This document shows positions 1 to 10,751 of a stretch of DNA of 64,000 nt, in pieces; position 1 is the first letter of the stretch; each line of letters begins with the position of its first letter. The position numbers and the translations under genes were made by a program. The notes beneath the pieces are model-generated. The model searched no databases and was not told the DNA's origin. It was given only the letters and a program-made list of their open reading frames with translations. The DNA is from Ipomoea triloba (Eukaryota > Streptophyta > Magnoliopsida > Solanales > Convolvulaceae): positions 7,688,037-7,752,036 of the forward strand of contig NC_044922.1 of the NCBI RefSeq assembly GCF_003576645.1, read 5' to 3'.

Positions 1-439
1 ACCAAGGCATGAAAGCAACAGACAGTGAATTAGAGGATGAACCCGTGCAACATAGAAAACATGTTATTCACTGATGGCCCGTCCTGGTTAGATTCGTTAC
101 AAAAAAAAAAAAATAAATAAATAAATAAAAATCATATGGCTGAACTACAAGCATTGACCCGAAGGAAGACAAACGACCACCAGTTATGCAAAGACTACAC
201 ATTGAAGAGGAGAGTTATTATTAACAACTCCACTACCTTACACTTTAAGGCTCACCATTATGCTGTCCGATACAACTCATTAAAGAAGAGTCGTTGCGCC
301 TGGATTATAAGTGGTGGCATGTTGTAGACTGAGGGGGGAACATTTCTAACACACAAAACTCTACTGTACTGAAATTACACATTGTACTATCATACTTCAC
401 TTATACACAAATTATACTTCGGTATCATATTTATTGTCA

Positions 440-482
<43 letters not shown>

Positions 483-541
483 GACTTAAATTTTTAATTT
501 TTTTAATTAAAAAATATACTAATTTACGATTTTAACAAAAA
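1..541. other. Unassigned AT-rich sequence with a (TA)n run
   Basis: No recognisable gene or transposon domain is visible. A small ORF at 136-327 has no motif I recognise. A pure TA dinucleotide run occupies about 442-479. The stretch could be the degraded left part of the Tat-like relic that follows, but no LTR end can be identified. Confidence 0.4.
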
Positions 542-544
542 GTT

Positions 545-735
545 AATCGGGGACGGGGATTCCTAATTCCCCGCGGAGACGGGGTCGGGGTTTTGGGGGC
601 AGGGATGGGGAGTATACTCCCCGCCCCCGCCCCACCCCGTTGTCATCCCTACCCAGAACCTGATAGGGATCCACAAGGTACCCCCTCCGTGGGCACACCG
701 TCCCCCCCGTGAGGGTATTGCCCACGATTCCCCTC
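545..735. mobile_element. G/C-run remnant resembling a DNA-transposon end
   Basis: An abruptly GC-rich block of CGGGGACGGGG-type runs lies in AT-rich DNA. On the minus strand it begins with AGGGATGACAACGGGG followed by G-rich runs, a form often seen at ends of degraded plant DNA elements. No matching terminal repeat or target-site duplication was found. The assignment rests on composition and recall of similar sequences. The ORFs at 543-861 are a by-product of the high GC content. Confidence 0.35.
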
Positions 736-739
736 ACCC

Positions 740-1036
740 CCCTTAAAGCGCGACCCATTGAAATACTTGCGTATGCCGACGAATGTCAAATGGTCTAGGC
801 CCCCGACTAGCACGGCAGGGACATCGTGACCTTCGACTAAGAGAAATATTGTTGTTTTCACTGTCTATATGGGCATATCATAGATGATTGTCAAGCCTGG
901 AGTAAGGAAAGAGAGACACTCATCCAATTAGGTCAGTTGGGAAATTTCATAGATTGGGATAGGATAAACATGCGAACGCTTCAATCATCTGAACTTTGCC
1001 AAAGAGAAACCCGCGAAGGAAGTCTGGGACAGAGGT
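740..1036 (+). pseudogene. gag C-terminal relic of a Tat-like Ty3/gypsy element
   Basis: In the frame through 847-1036 the translation contains CCFHCLYGHIIDDC, followed by a stretch of the form QAWSKERETLIQLGQLGNFI. This matches the end of Tat/Ogre-type gag, where a C-x2-H-type zinc knuckle (YCxFHxxxGHxTxDC) precedes an 'L-G-x-L..F' segment. Upstream, about 740-846 keeps the family pattern (PLKARPIEIL) but is broken by in-frame stops. The product would be the RNA-binding end of the capsid precursor. The frame stops at 1034-1036, before the protease, so the gene is dead. Lineage assignment is by motif recognition only. Confidence 0.6.
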
Positions 1037-1184
1037 AAGCGCCCGGTGATAATTGTAATTTTTGGGGGATAGCCACCAATGGAGGATGGAGAAAATACGT
1101 ACGGTCTGTACAAGAAACACGCGTCTTGAAGAAGTCACGGCGGGAAACTATCACTTTCTCGGATAGTAACCTCCTAAGTAGGGG

Positions 1185-1840
1185 GTGGGGGGGTCTAAGG
1201 ACGCTACGGTTATCTCTATGGGAATCAACGAGACTATGGTAAAACGGGTTCTGATAGACACGGGGAGTAGTGTAAATGTCACGTATCACGATGTATTCGT
1301 GAAGTTGGAGTCTCAGGATCAATTCCAGCCAATCAGAACCACGCTCACTAGATTCACTGGTGATACCATCAAAACCGAAGGGTCAATACGGCTACCCGTG
1401 GAGCCGGGTAATCCCCCGAACGTGAGAGAAATAGAAATGGAATTTGTGGTGATAAGAATAGTTTGCACTCACAACATCATTCTGGGAGGCCTGGGTTGGT
1501 AGACGTAGGAGGAATTCTATCAATGGAACACCTTTACTTGAAATTCCAAACCCCTTTGGGGATCGGAATGGTGCGTGGAGACCAACGTTTGGCCCGTGAG
1601 TGCTACCAGAAAGCTTGCCAGAAAATGGGGGAAGAACAATTACTCGTGCCCATCGTGGAAAAGAAGGTGGGAAAAAGAACAATTAAAGAAGGGCCCGGAA
1701 CTGGAGGAAACAACATTGAATACATCTAGCCTAGGTCGACGGGTAAAGATAGGGATGGGGCTCACAGAGAATTTGCATGAGGAAATTATTCAGGAGGGAG
1801 ACCAGTGGGCCCCAACGGGGAATACTGTTCCATTAGCTGT
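1185..1840 (+). pseudogene. Retropepsin and pre-RT relic, Tat-like Ty3/gypsy
   Basis: The 105-codon frame at 1185-1502 carries the aspartic-protease motif VLIDTGSSVNVTYHDVF (catalytic D-T-G) and the second conserved block HNIILG. Near 1485 the homology moves to the +2 frame (1463-1729), which continues GRPGL...HLYLKFQTPLGIGMVRGDQR, the conserved protease-RT linker of Tat elements. A third piece near 1738-1800 (RVKIGMGLTENL) matches the segment just before RT. Known for the family: the protease processes the gag-pol polyprotein. Oddity: RT, RNase H and integrase are absent; homology stops near 1840 and goes straight into 3' non-coding repeats, so the element is an internal-deletion derivative with frameshifts. 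Confidence 0.65.
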
Positions 1841-2029
1841 TTTTGGAACGCACATCATCTAAAACTTTTCTTTCAATAACTCAAGCTGGGGTCAGACTAG
1901 ATGAGCTTTAAGAAGGAAACAACCATATAAGGTACATTTATAAAATTTGTACGTATGGATGTGTTTGAATAAAGGATTATTATGCTTCTATGTTCAGAAT
2001 TCCTTTACTGCTAACGCCGCACGGAGCTG

Positions 2030-2565
2030 AGACGTAGTCCTGAACTCGGTTTGCACACCTTCCATGGCCTTGTAGGGTATGGTACGTAACCAACGTGCAT
2101 ATAAAAAAAAGAAAAAAGAAAGAAAGAAAAAAAAGTGTGTGGTGTTAGCATGAGGCCACAGGCAGCCAACACGCTTATATGTATTTTCCGGGCTAAGGGG
2201 ACACGATCCCTAAACCTGGCAAATACGTATCTCCACCTGGGCATACATGGCATAGTACACAACCCAGCGTGCATCTGAGAAAAAAAAAAGAAGAAAAAGA
2301 AAAAAAGGAAAAAAAAGTGTGTAGTGTTAGCATGATGTAGTAGGTAGCCCACACGCTTATATGTATTTCTGGGCTAAGGGGACGCGATCCCTAAACCCAG
2401 AAAATACGTATCTCCACGTGGGCATGATACGCAACCCAACATGCAATAAAAAAACGTGTGTGGTGCTCGCATGAGGTAACAGGTAGCCCACATACGAATA
2501 CACCAAGTTAACGTGACACGATCCCTAAGCCTGGGGTGTACACATTTCCACTTGGGCCTATAGCG
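2030..2565 (+). repeat. Tandem repeat of ~190-bp units, 3' non-coding region of the Tat-like relic
   Basis: About three diverged units share the order: purine-rich A/G tract, GTGTGTGGTGTTAGCATGA, GGTAGCCCACACGCTTATATG, GGGACACGATCCCTAA, ACGTATCTCCACCTGGGC, then CCAACGTGCAT. Units start near 2101, 2280 and 2445, with a partial unit at 2030-2100. The A/G tracts shrink from unit to unit. Tandem repeats between pol and the 3' LTR are common in Tat/Ogre elements, which supports reading this as the tail of the same relic. The open frame at 2011-2352 on the minus strand is an artefact of the repeat. Confidence 0.7.
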
Positions 2566-2656
2566 GTCGATTTATTATCTATCTCGCTTCTCAGTGGTCA
2601 ACGCAGTTGACATATCTTATCCAACTTCGCAGCAGTCGATAGATTTAAATTTCACG

Positions 2657-3880
2657 TTTAACACCCCCAAATTCTAAGATAATAACCAAGGTAAATAAAG
2701 ATAGGAATAAATAGAAAAGGTTCTCAAATTCTATTAAACATCAGCGGAAGCAAACTAAACTCAACGGGGTGCTATGCCACATTTAGGCCAATCCAAGCCC
2801 AAATGCTAAGACGGTGTCTAAACATCCTGATCGCAAAAGTCAGCACATCTAAGGAGTCAATTATTACAATCCACAATGTCTAGAAAAAGCTCACTGGCCC
2901 AAAGTCTACCAAAAGAAGAAACATAACTAGCTAATCAAGGGAAGGAGCTAAATACGGATCTAGCGCGCTCTCAAGAGAAGACTCTACTCCATACCTGAAA
3001 TCATAAGTTAGAAATATTAGCGAATATGCTAAGTAAACCCCACTCCAACACGTAAAGCTACAATATATACATTTGATATCCAACATAGGTTTGAGTCAGA
3101 CATATAACATATATACACATCCACTAGCCAACTCTATGGAATGTTTTCAAAAGACTTATTCATCACAATAGTAATAAATAGGGGATCAACTCAAAGAAGA
3201 AAGGTAAGACCACAACGAGGCTCAACTCAACTCAAAGACAACATAACGAGGTACAACCTTAACACTTTACCAAGGAGTTTCTTGAGCACAAACTCCACCA
3301 AGATCTTTTGGAGATATAAACACAATCAAGGGAGATAGAGAGTCTACATCATACCAACTCATAGCATAAGCCACTCAATATCATAGTAAGATATCATCAA
3401 GATAGACATATTCTTCAAATATCAACGTGAAACCAGTGTGGAGGGCTACCATACAATCTCAATGCCATTACATAGGTAATCAATACCAATCAATCAACAC
3501 AATACCAATAACCAATACCAATGCCAATGGAAACAAACATAGAACTTTAAGTGTATACACCCCCTATTGGGATTCCAAGCCCAACGTGTTAGTTACTATC
3601 TCTTACACCCAGGATACGTTTCTACCAGGTGCCCACAACACACAAACAAATGCAATTTGGAGCCTCCCACACAACTGGATCAGTTCACAATGGTTGATCG
3701 AGACTTTCTACATCATCGACCTATTCGGAGCTTCCCACACAACCGAACCCATTGCAAGCTCAGAGCCAAAGGCCTTTCACTCTCAATCAATACCACAATG
3801 TCACAATCAAGCTCCACACCGTCCACAACCAACAAAATACTCTCAAGAAAGGATTCCCTAAACGAGGTATTTATCTCTTA
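2657..3880 (-). mobile_element. Diverged, truncated gypsy LTR (minus strand)
   Basis: The left edge reads TTAACACCCCCAAATTC, the reverse complement of a chromovirus LTR end (...GGGGGTGTTAA, last bases altered). A block follows that on the minus strand carries GTGGCATAGCACCCCGTTGAG and a GCTTCCGCTGATG segment, the same order seen just before the LTR ends at 54597 and 62559. The stretch 3540-3640 is a diverged reverse-strand match to about 53780-53900 of the element A LTR (GGGATTCCAAGCCC and flanks). The 5' half of the LTR is missing; homology fades before 3890. ORFs at 3427-3881 lie inside this LTR and are not supported as genes. Confidence 0.65.
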
Positions 3881-3889
3881 ATTCAAGAG

Positions 3890-4857
3890 TACATATATAG
3901 GAAAGTGAAAAAAATAGAGACCAAAATTGGAGAAAAAATTCTCCATAACAGCAGGTTGGGATTTTATATGTATATATTTTTAATTCAAAAATACAAATAG
4001 TACACACAAGAAATTGTATTGTAGTAAGTATACATTGAGAGATTAAACAACTACACAACTAGATAGAGATTAAACAAGCTATAATACCAAATGTTAGAAG
4101 GAATATACAATTATAATACTTGCAACAATCTAACCTGATAGCAGAAGCCAATAGGATCGAGCACCTCCAGCCATAGTTGTTGATTTTTGTTGCATTGCTT
4201 GCCATTGTTGTTTGCCTACCACTTGTCTCATTAGGAACTAGATAGTGTAGTTTTTATGGTTGCAATAGGCACTAGGCGCTAGTCGGGTGGTAGACTAGCG
4301 CCTAGCGCCTAAGCGGTCTAGGCGGCGCCTAGGCGGTTCTAGGCGACGATCTATAAAAACAAGAAATTAATTCATGTGTGTGGGTGTATATCATATATTA
4401 TATTATATATATATTATATATATATCTCTTACTTCTCTTACTTATATAAATAAATAAATCTAAATATATATAAGTATAATAATAAAATTAACAAGGCTGA
4501 CTCGCTCGAGTTAACTCCGCTAACTTTGCCGAGTTGGGCGAGTTAACTCGGCCAAATTCGGCCCAGTCGGTCACCAACTCGGCCCAGTTGGCCGAGTTAG
4601 GCGCTAGGCGGCCAGCCACCTAAGCGGACGCCTAGGGAGCAATTCGCCTCGGTCTAGGAGCGCCTAGCGCCTAGGCGGGGATTTTTGCAACAGTGAGTTT
4701 TTTCAAGCGGTAGCAGGAGCAGTGGGAGGACCGTTGCTTAAATAGCCTATATGCCATCATTATAGGCTAAGTAACGGAAACTGTTACTTCCGTTTCAAAC
4801 CACAACATAATGGCCATAAATGGCCTATTACTTACACCACTTAATAGTGCTTTAACA
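3890..4857 (-). mobile_element. Copia-type 5' LTR and leader fragment (minus strand)
   Basis: On the minus strand an LTR runs from 4857 (TGTTAAAGCACTATTAAG) to 4092 (CCTTCTAACA), giving the paired ends TGTTA...TAACA. It is followed at 4091 and below by TTTGGTATTATAGC, one or two bases away from the initiator-Met tRNA primer-binding site (TTTGGTATCAGAGC). The leader (3890-4091) has no ORF and ends at the gypsy LTR fragment to the left, so gag and pol are gone. A TATA-like stretch (CATATAGGCTATTTAAG) lies in the LTR on the minus strand near 4745. The LTR is split by the foldback element at 4257-4695. Confidence 0.6.
4257..4695. mobile_element. hAT-like non-autonomous foldback element (439 bp)
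   Basis: Ends are TGGTTGCAATAGGC on the left and, in reverse complement, CACTGTTGCAAAAATC on the right, sharing GTTGCAA. The flanks are AGTTTTTA (4249-4256) and AGTTTTTT (4696-4703), an 8-bp duplication with one mismatch, the hAT size. Both arms are packed with palindromic TAGGCGC/GCGCCTA motifs. The centre holds an AT-rich tract and a GAGTTAACTCGGCC palindrome cluster at 4500-4600. There is no coding capacity, so it would depend on a transposase from elsewhere. It inserted into the copia LTR, so it is younger than that LTR. Confidence 0.6.
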
Positions 4858-5316
4858 CATGGAAAATGTTACATCATAGACTCTGCCAGAATAGGATTTC
4901 TGTAGACTTTTTCTTCATTAATATAAATAGATGAAATCCAACCCTCTAACCCCAAACTTTTGTTTCAAACCTTTCATAAATACTCAAATACTCCATACTT
5001 CACTACGAAAAATTATTATTTTATTTATTGATGTTAAGAGCAAAAATTTTTCTGCAAACAGCAACAATAAATCGCAGCAAAAAAAAAAAATTGTTGCGAA
5101 CAGCCGCAGAAGTCTTCTATCGCCGGAACTTGAGGTTAATTGTTTGTTATATTTGATATTTTCTATTTTTCTTGGTTTAAAATTTTTGTTTAATTAATAT
5201 AATTTTATATAATTGTATATTCATTAATTATTAATATATGTATTTGTGTTAAGTTGAATTTTTTGAGACATTCTTATTTTTTAATATATCAGTAGAAGTT
5301 ATGGAATGTTTGTAAG
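4858..5316. other. AT-rich spacer, nothing recognised
   Basis: No domain, LTR end or RNA gene is visible. The 88-residue ORF at 4931-5197 is rich in poly-A/T-encoded residues and lacks a recognisable motif. Confidence 0.4.
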
Positions 5317-5552
5317 GGTGTATTCAATTTAGAGTTTTAATGACTTTTGTAGACTTTTTAATATGAAAAAGTTTTTAAAAGTTTATAAATGTTTGTCGTA
5401 CGGATATTTATAGATTCTTACAAAGTTGATGAAAGTAAAAAATTTTAGGAAAGTCTACAAAAAACTCTACAAAAGTCAATTAAAACACATCACTTTAAAG
5501 TCTTTGAAAGTCTTTAAAAATCTTGATTGAATAATACATAGAGTATTATACT
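5317..5552. mobile_element. MITE-like foldback element
   Basis: The left end GGGTGTATTCAATTTAGAGT and the right end (reverse complement ATTATTCAATCAAGATTTTT) form an imperfect terminal inverted repeat. Inside, ACTTTTGTAGACTTTT on the left pairs with repeated AAAGTCTTTGAAAGTCTTTA on the right. The 'GGGTGTATTCAATT' end is common in plant MITEs. No clear target-site duplication was found, so the boundaries are approximate. Confidence 0.45.
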
Positions 5553-6405
5553 ATATTTTGAGAATAAATTGAAGTTGTATGATACTGAAAAAATATTAGT
5601 TAATTGGGAATGTGATAATATGATCTTAAGACCTATTTTTTAAGCTAAAGGTGAGAGGGCTGAGTATTTCACGAATGAAAATAGTTTTATTGAATTTATG
5701 ATATTATAACTTAAATTCATAAGCTGGCATTGCAATTGTGGAAACCAATTATGCAATTATTTTGTTAGTGGATACACAATTCAAAAGAAATGTTATATTA
5801 TCAATTTCATCCACAAACATGAACTGACGAGCAGTCAGCGTGCGTGCTTAGTGCTCACATCTATCTTGTTCAAATAATCGAGCAGCATATACAAAGTGAA
5901 GTGCCTCCTCATCACCCACTCGTCGGCCGCCTTTCTTTGACATTTGAGGCAGGGCGTTTGGCGGCTCTCTTGAGCCTCATGGTGAAAGAGAAATGAATGA
6001 TTTTTACCAAACCTCAATTTAATATATACTTTTAAAATAATTTTTTTTTTTTTTTTGTAAAATACATTTGTAAATTCGGTAGAAACCTATAAATTTTTAA
6101 AAGTTTTATACCTCAAACGTTTATAAAATTTTAATGAGTTTTATAGATTTTTTTTTACAAGAATAACAAAAAGAATAATGAAAAAAAATCACGAAGCATA
6201 CTTTCTCTAACTAAAATTTTAATTAAAATAATGTATGCACGGTAGTTGCACAGCATCCACGAATAGTTAATGTTAAGAAACAACAAATTAATTAAACAAA
6301 ATATCAAATTTATGGGTTAATTACAAAAGAAGGCCATATATGACTGAAAAGATCACGCGGTTATTGTATGGCCATGGTCCACACTCCACACAACTTCGCA
6401 ATCAC
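5553..6405. other. AT-rich spacer, possible second foldback remnant
   Basis: No gene is recognised. A segment at about 6060-6150 (AAACCTATAAATTTTTAAAAG...TTTTATAGATTTTTTT) resembles the interior of the 5317-5552 element and may be a remnant of it. A poly-T tract lies at 6041-6056. Confidence 0.35.
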
Positions 6406-6409
6406 AAAT

Positions 6410-6690
6410 AAAAAGTATATTATTCGTATACATAAAGTACATTATTGTTTGAGTGTTAAAAAATACATTATTTAAAAGTATATTATTTGAGTATTAAAAG
6501 TATAAAATATATTATATATTATCAAATAATGTACATTCAGTACACAAATAATGTATTTTTAGTATATTAAAAATGTACCTTGTATTAAGGAAAAATACAT
6601 TATTTGAGTATTGAAAGTACATTATTTTGTATAATGTATATTAATACAAAAATAATGTACTTTTACTATATTAAATATGCGTTAAAATTT
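6410..6690. repeat. AT-rich foldback cluster built on TACATTATTTGAGTATT
   Basis: The motif TACATTATTTGAGTATT(A/G)AAAGTA occurs near 6420-6490 and 6597-6620. Its reverse complement (ATAATGTACTTTTA, ATAATGTATTTTTAGTATA) recurs near 6545-6570 and 6650-6672, so several hairpins can form. It looks like one or more AT-rich MITEs with decayed ends; no target duplication was identified. Confidence 0.4.
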
Positions 6691-8650
6691 TGTATTTTAT
6701 AGTACTTTTCATTTAGTTTCTAAATATATAAATTTTATATACTAATATTAAATTTAATATGATGAAAATAAAGTTGAATTCAAAATTACTTTAGTAAGTA
6801 TCAGCACGTTAACCGAATCAAACACATAAAGTGGAACGATAGAAGTATTAGTTTTTAATTTATGTTTACACTTATATAATAACTAGTTTTATACGCTCAT
6901 TGCGTGAATGGGTTAATGCCCAATGTTTATATTTAAATAAATATTTGAAAGTATATCAATGCAAGATTATATAGGAGAAGTTTATACATGGGTAATTGAA
7001 TGTCGAATTTTTTAATTTAAATATCTAACTCAAAGTATATGAATCCAAGATAATACAGAAAATTCATTATAATTATTACTAAAATAAATGTTTGCAACCT
7101 TGTAAAATCGATAGTCTAAATATTTGGTCTAAAAATGATAGTCTAAATAAATACTACTTTTAATTTGAATTTTTCTAAGTGTTCTTAATTCTCTTTTGAG
7201 TAACATTGTCATCGTCTTCATCTTCACTATTTGTTCTCTTCCTTTTTGTTGCTAGTGTGTTATTTGCAATTCGATTATTGTTGGTAGCATAGATGACAAC
7301 GTCGACGTCATGCAATGAGATTATGATATAGGAGCTATGGACTTTCCTTTAGGTGTTCTGCTTGGGGTTCATTTGGTTCAACCATTATTGTTGAATGAGT
7401 TATTGTGGATAAAGAAATTCCTAGTTTAAGAAAAAAATTAAATAAATTAATAAAAATTTGAAAATTTAAAATATTATGTATTCCAAAGATATTAAAAGGT
7501 AGTTTCTCGCTTCAATTTGCTGGGTAATGGGTTATTTGAGTACTTTCATTGTCAACAAATCCCCCAAGTAATTAATATGATTGGTTTCAAACTATTCTTT
7601 TTTATTTTTTTCATGGTATTAACAAATACATATATATCATTTTTTGGTGTAACTACTAATTTATTTAATTCAATAAGAGTAAAATAGAGCGATTCCGCTT
7701 CAATTTGTTGGATTATTTGAGTACTCTCTTTGTCAACCAATCCCCAAGTAGTTAATATAATTAGCTTCAAATTATTTTTAAATAAAATTTCATAGTATTA
7801 ATAAAATACTTGGTAAATAAATATATAACATTATTTTGTACTATAACTTTGATATTTAATTACAAGATATTGTTAAAATAAGATAATGGACAATGTAATG
7901 AATATCAATTGATAAATTTGAATGTAAAGAATCTTTGCATGAGAGAAAATAAAGACAATATAACTAATGAAATTATTTATCTTATTTAATTTAATTTTTT
8001 GATAATGAATAATTTTTTCAAATAAAGGTATTGTAGACACATAATTCTAAATTAAAGAAATACATATGTATCATTTTTTGTTGTAGCTACTAATTTATTT
8101 AATTTAATAAGAGTAAAATAGAGTGAGAAACTTAATTATGTCAAATTTGATTGAGATGAGGTTCGAACCTAAGATCTTTCTTATAGAAATTAATGGGTAA
8201 GTTAAAAGTTAACGGAATATTAACGGAGAAGAGAATATTTAACGGAAAACTTAACGGATAATCATAAAAGTAAGGTTAAATTAGGTAATCTCTATTAATA
8301 ATATTAATCAGAATTATCTTAACCATCTATTTGATTAAATAATTTGACCGCCATTTTTTTTACCTATTTTAGGTCTAACTCTCTGTGGCTCTTATTAGTA
8401 TAAGTAGATATAACAACATCAATAATAACTAATAAGTGGATCCAAATTGAAGTATCAGACATCCGTCTATATTTTGAGGATGGCCCCGGAAAAACTTGGG
8501 ATGAGAAAAGAGAGATTAAACTGTGGATTGTGTTCTGGGTATCTTCCTCTCCTTAAAACCTCTCTCACTCTTCTTTGGATGATGCAAAATGTGGTAGCTA
8601 GCAGTGGATACTTTAAAGAAGGCTAGGAAAGAAAGTGGAGATTTAGGGTG
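6691..8650. repeat. AT-rich spacer with internal direct duplications
   Basis: Two segments are repeated directly. The unit containing CGCTTCAATTTG..GGATTATTTGAGTACT..AATCCCCAAGTA occurs at 7508-7600 and 7692-7780. The unit AATACATAT.TATCATTTTTTG.TGTA.CTACTAATTTATTTAATT occurs at 7622-7690 and 8058-8120. A GGTTCGAACC decamer at 8160-8169 fits a pol III B-box core but has no convincing A box. Short TTAACGGA repeats lie at 8210-8265. No gene is recognised. Confidence 0.4.
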
Positions 8651-8925
8651 TATTTGGAAATCTAGAAAATAATTTCTTTAAATTATTTTTCGGATGTTTG
8701 GTAAAGAGCTGAAAATGTGAGTCAAATGAAAATGAATGCTTGGTCAATGAAAAATAACATTATTTTCTTGGAAAATGACCTCGACTCTTTTTTGGGAAGT
8801 CATTTTTCAATTCTCACACCAACATTACACCACCACCACTGCCACCACCCCAATACACCAACATCACCACCACCACCACCACCACACCAACATCATCACC
8901 CTACGTACACCACTACCTCCACCTC

Positions 8926-8968
<43 letters not shown>

Positions 8969-9175
8969 TAAAAATTTTAAATATAATAAAAAAAATAACT
9001 AATAAGATATCAAAATAGCTAACTAAAGTCTTGCAAAGCAATTCAAAATAACAACCTTAAATAATCAAAGTTTTACAATCACCAATTATGAACAAAGATT
9101 ACTAACCAAAGTGTTGGTGTTGGTGGTGGACTGGTGGTGGTGGTGTTGGTGTTATTTGTTATTTGTTTTACCCGT
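8651..9175. repeat. MITE-like region with inverted CAC/GTG tracts and (TAA)n
   Basis: A segment of TTTGGAAATCTAGAAAATAATTTC type (8655-8820) resembles common plant MITE ends. It is followed by a CCACCA-rich tract (8820-8920), a (TAA)n microsatellite (8927-8968), and a complementary GGTGGT-rich tract (9113-9150) in reverse. The 84-residue ORF at 8717-8971 is encoded by the microsatellites and is not credible. Confidence 0.4.
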
Positions 9176-9229
9176 GCGATGCACGGATAATATTTTTATA
9201 TTAAATATTTAAATAATAAAATTAAAGGT

Positions 9230-9590
9230 TAAATTATAAATAATCAAACAAACAAATAGATGAATATATAAAAATGAAACAACAAAAATATATATTATGA
9301 TTCAATTAGTTCATATCAAAACAAACAAACAAATATATATATATAAATGAAACAACTGGGGTGGAAACTTCATGAGGGCATGAGCAATGATTTTATATAA
9401 CAAATATAAATTCAAAAACTAAAAATAATTAATGAAAGACAGAAGAATTGAGAATCCAGATCAAAACCTAAAAAGAAACAACAAAAATGTATATTATGAT
9501 TCAATTAGTTCATATAAAAACAATAACAAATAGATATAATATATAAAAATGAAACAACTGGGGTGGGAACTTCATGAATTATGATCAGAT
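9230..9590. repeat. Direct duplication of ~100 bp, ~203 bp apart
   Basis: The block AACAACAAAAATATATATTATG..TTCAATTAGTTCATAT, through AAATGAAACAACTGGGGTGG, to AACTTCATGA, is present at about 9281-9376 and again at 9478-9580 with small differences. No coding potential is seen. Confidence 0.5.
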
Positions 9591-9954
9591 TGAAGCGACA
9601 AAAAAAATAAGAAACGGAAATATATATATATCTATATATATATATAAAGAACATATACCTCCACATCTTCCAACACATATTCTAAGGTTTCTCCTCGATT
9701 GTTCTTGACTTCGTAAAGAAGAATTAATTGTACTTTGATTACCCACGCAGTACTGAAGGCGTTTATCTTATTTATAGTAAAACAAAAATAGGGGCCATTG
9801 TATGTAGATTTTTTTGTGTGTATGAAGCTAAAGTGGTAAGATGGAGTGAACAAAAGATGTGAAATTGGTTGCATGGTTGCATGATTTATATAGTGGTATG
9901 GGAATTTATTAGATAGAAATTTATTTGGAAAACTTTAAAAATAATTGATTAATA

Positions 9955-10007
9955 ATAATTATTGATTGAGTAATATTAATAATAATAATCACTCTTGCTA
10001 TTATCCG

Positions 10008-10041
<34 letters not shown>

Positions 10042-10043
10042 TA

Positions 10044-10090
<47 letters not shown>

Positions 10091-10158
10091 AATTAAGAAT
10101 TACTCCGTAATAATTTACTATATTAATAATAATAATTGATCCTGTTATTATCTGATTA

Positions 10159-10191
<33 letters not shown>

Positions 10192-10467
10192 GAATTAAGA
10201 ATTAATAATTAGCAATTTGCCTTTATTAATAATAATCAATCCTGTTATTATTTTAAATAAATTTATCGTTTTTCACCGATTAAGAATTATTGTCGTTTTC
10301 ATAATGTAATAATAATCAATCCTGTTATTATTTTAAATCAATTTACCGTTTGTCACCGATTAAGAATTTTTGCGTTTTTTTATAATGTAATAATAATCAA
10401 TCCTGTTATTATTCTAAATCAATTTACCGTATTAATAATAATAATCACTCTTGTGACTATCCGATTA

Positions 10468-10509
<42 letters not shown>

Positions 10510-10745
10510 GAATTAAGAATTAATAATTTACAATTTGTGTTTATTAATAATAATCGTTCCTGTTATTATTTTAAATCAATTTACCGTTTTTCAACAATTA
10601 AGAATTATTGCCTAATCAATCTTGTTATTATTTTTAATCAATTTACCATTTTTCACTTATTAAGAATTATTGCCTTTTTTATAATGTACGTTAGCATGCA
10701 ATTTGCCTAATAATTATTGATTATTGATTGATTAATCACTCCTGT
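9955..10745. repeat. (ATT)n arrays and a ~90-bp tandem repeat
   Basis: Long ATT trinucleotide tracts (about 10006-10085, 10160-10190, 10465-10510) alternate with repeated units containing AATAATAATCAATCCTGTTATTATT, TAAATCAATTTACCGTTTTTCACC, GATTAAGAATTATTGCC and TTTTATAATGTAATAA. I count about six degenerate copies between 10110 and 10700. The copia LTR at 10752 was inserted at the right edge of the array. Confidence 0.6.
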
Positions 10746-10751
10746 TATTAT

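Noticed and set aside
3427..3881. Overlapping ORFs of 144 and 104 residues on the plus strand
   Set aside because: They lie antisense in a degraded gypsy LTR that matches the element A LTR; composition reflects that sequence and no domain is visible.
6883..6925. Possible Helitron 3' end on the minus strand (CTAGT after a GC stem)
   Set aside because: The stem is poor and no 5' TC end or insertion between A and T could be shown.
8160..8169. GGTTCGAACC resembling a pol III B box (tRNA or SINE)
   Set aside because: No A box at the right distance, no cloverleaf, no poly-A or T end.
9163..9182. CCCGTGCGATGCACGG palindrome as a Helitron hairpin
   Set aside because: No CTRR terminus follows at the expected distance on either strand.
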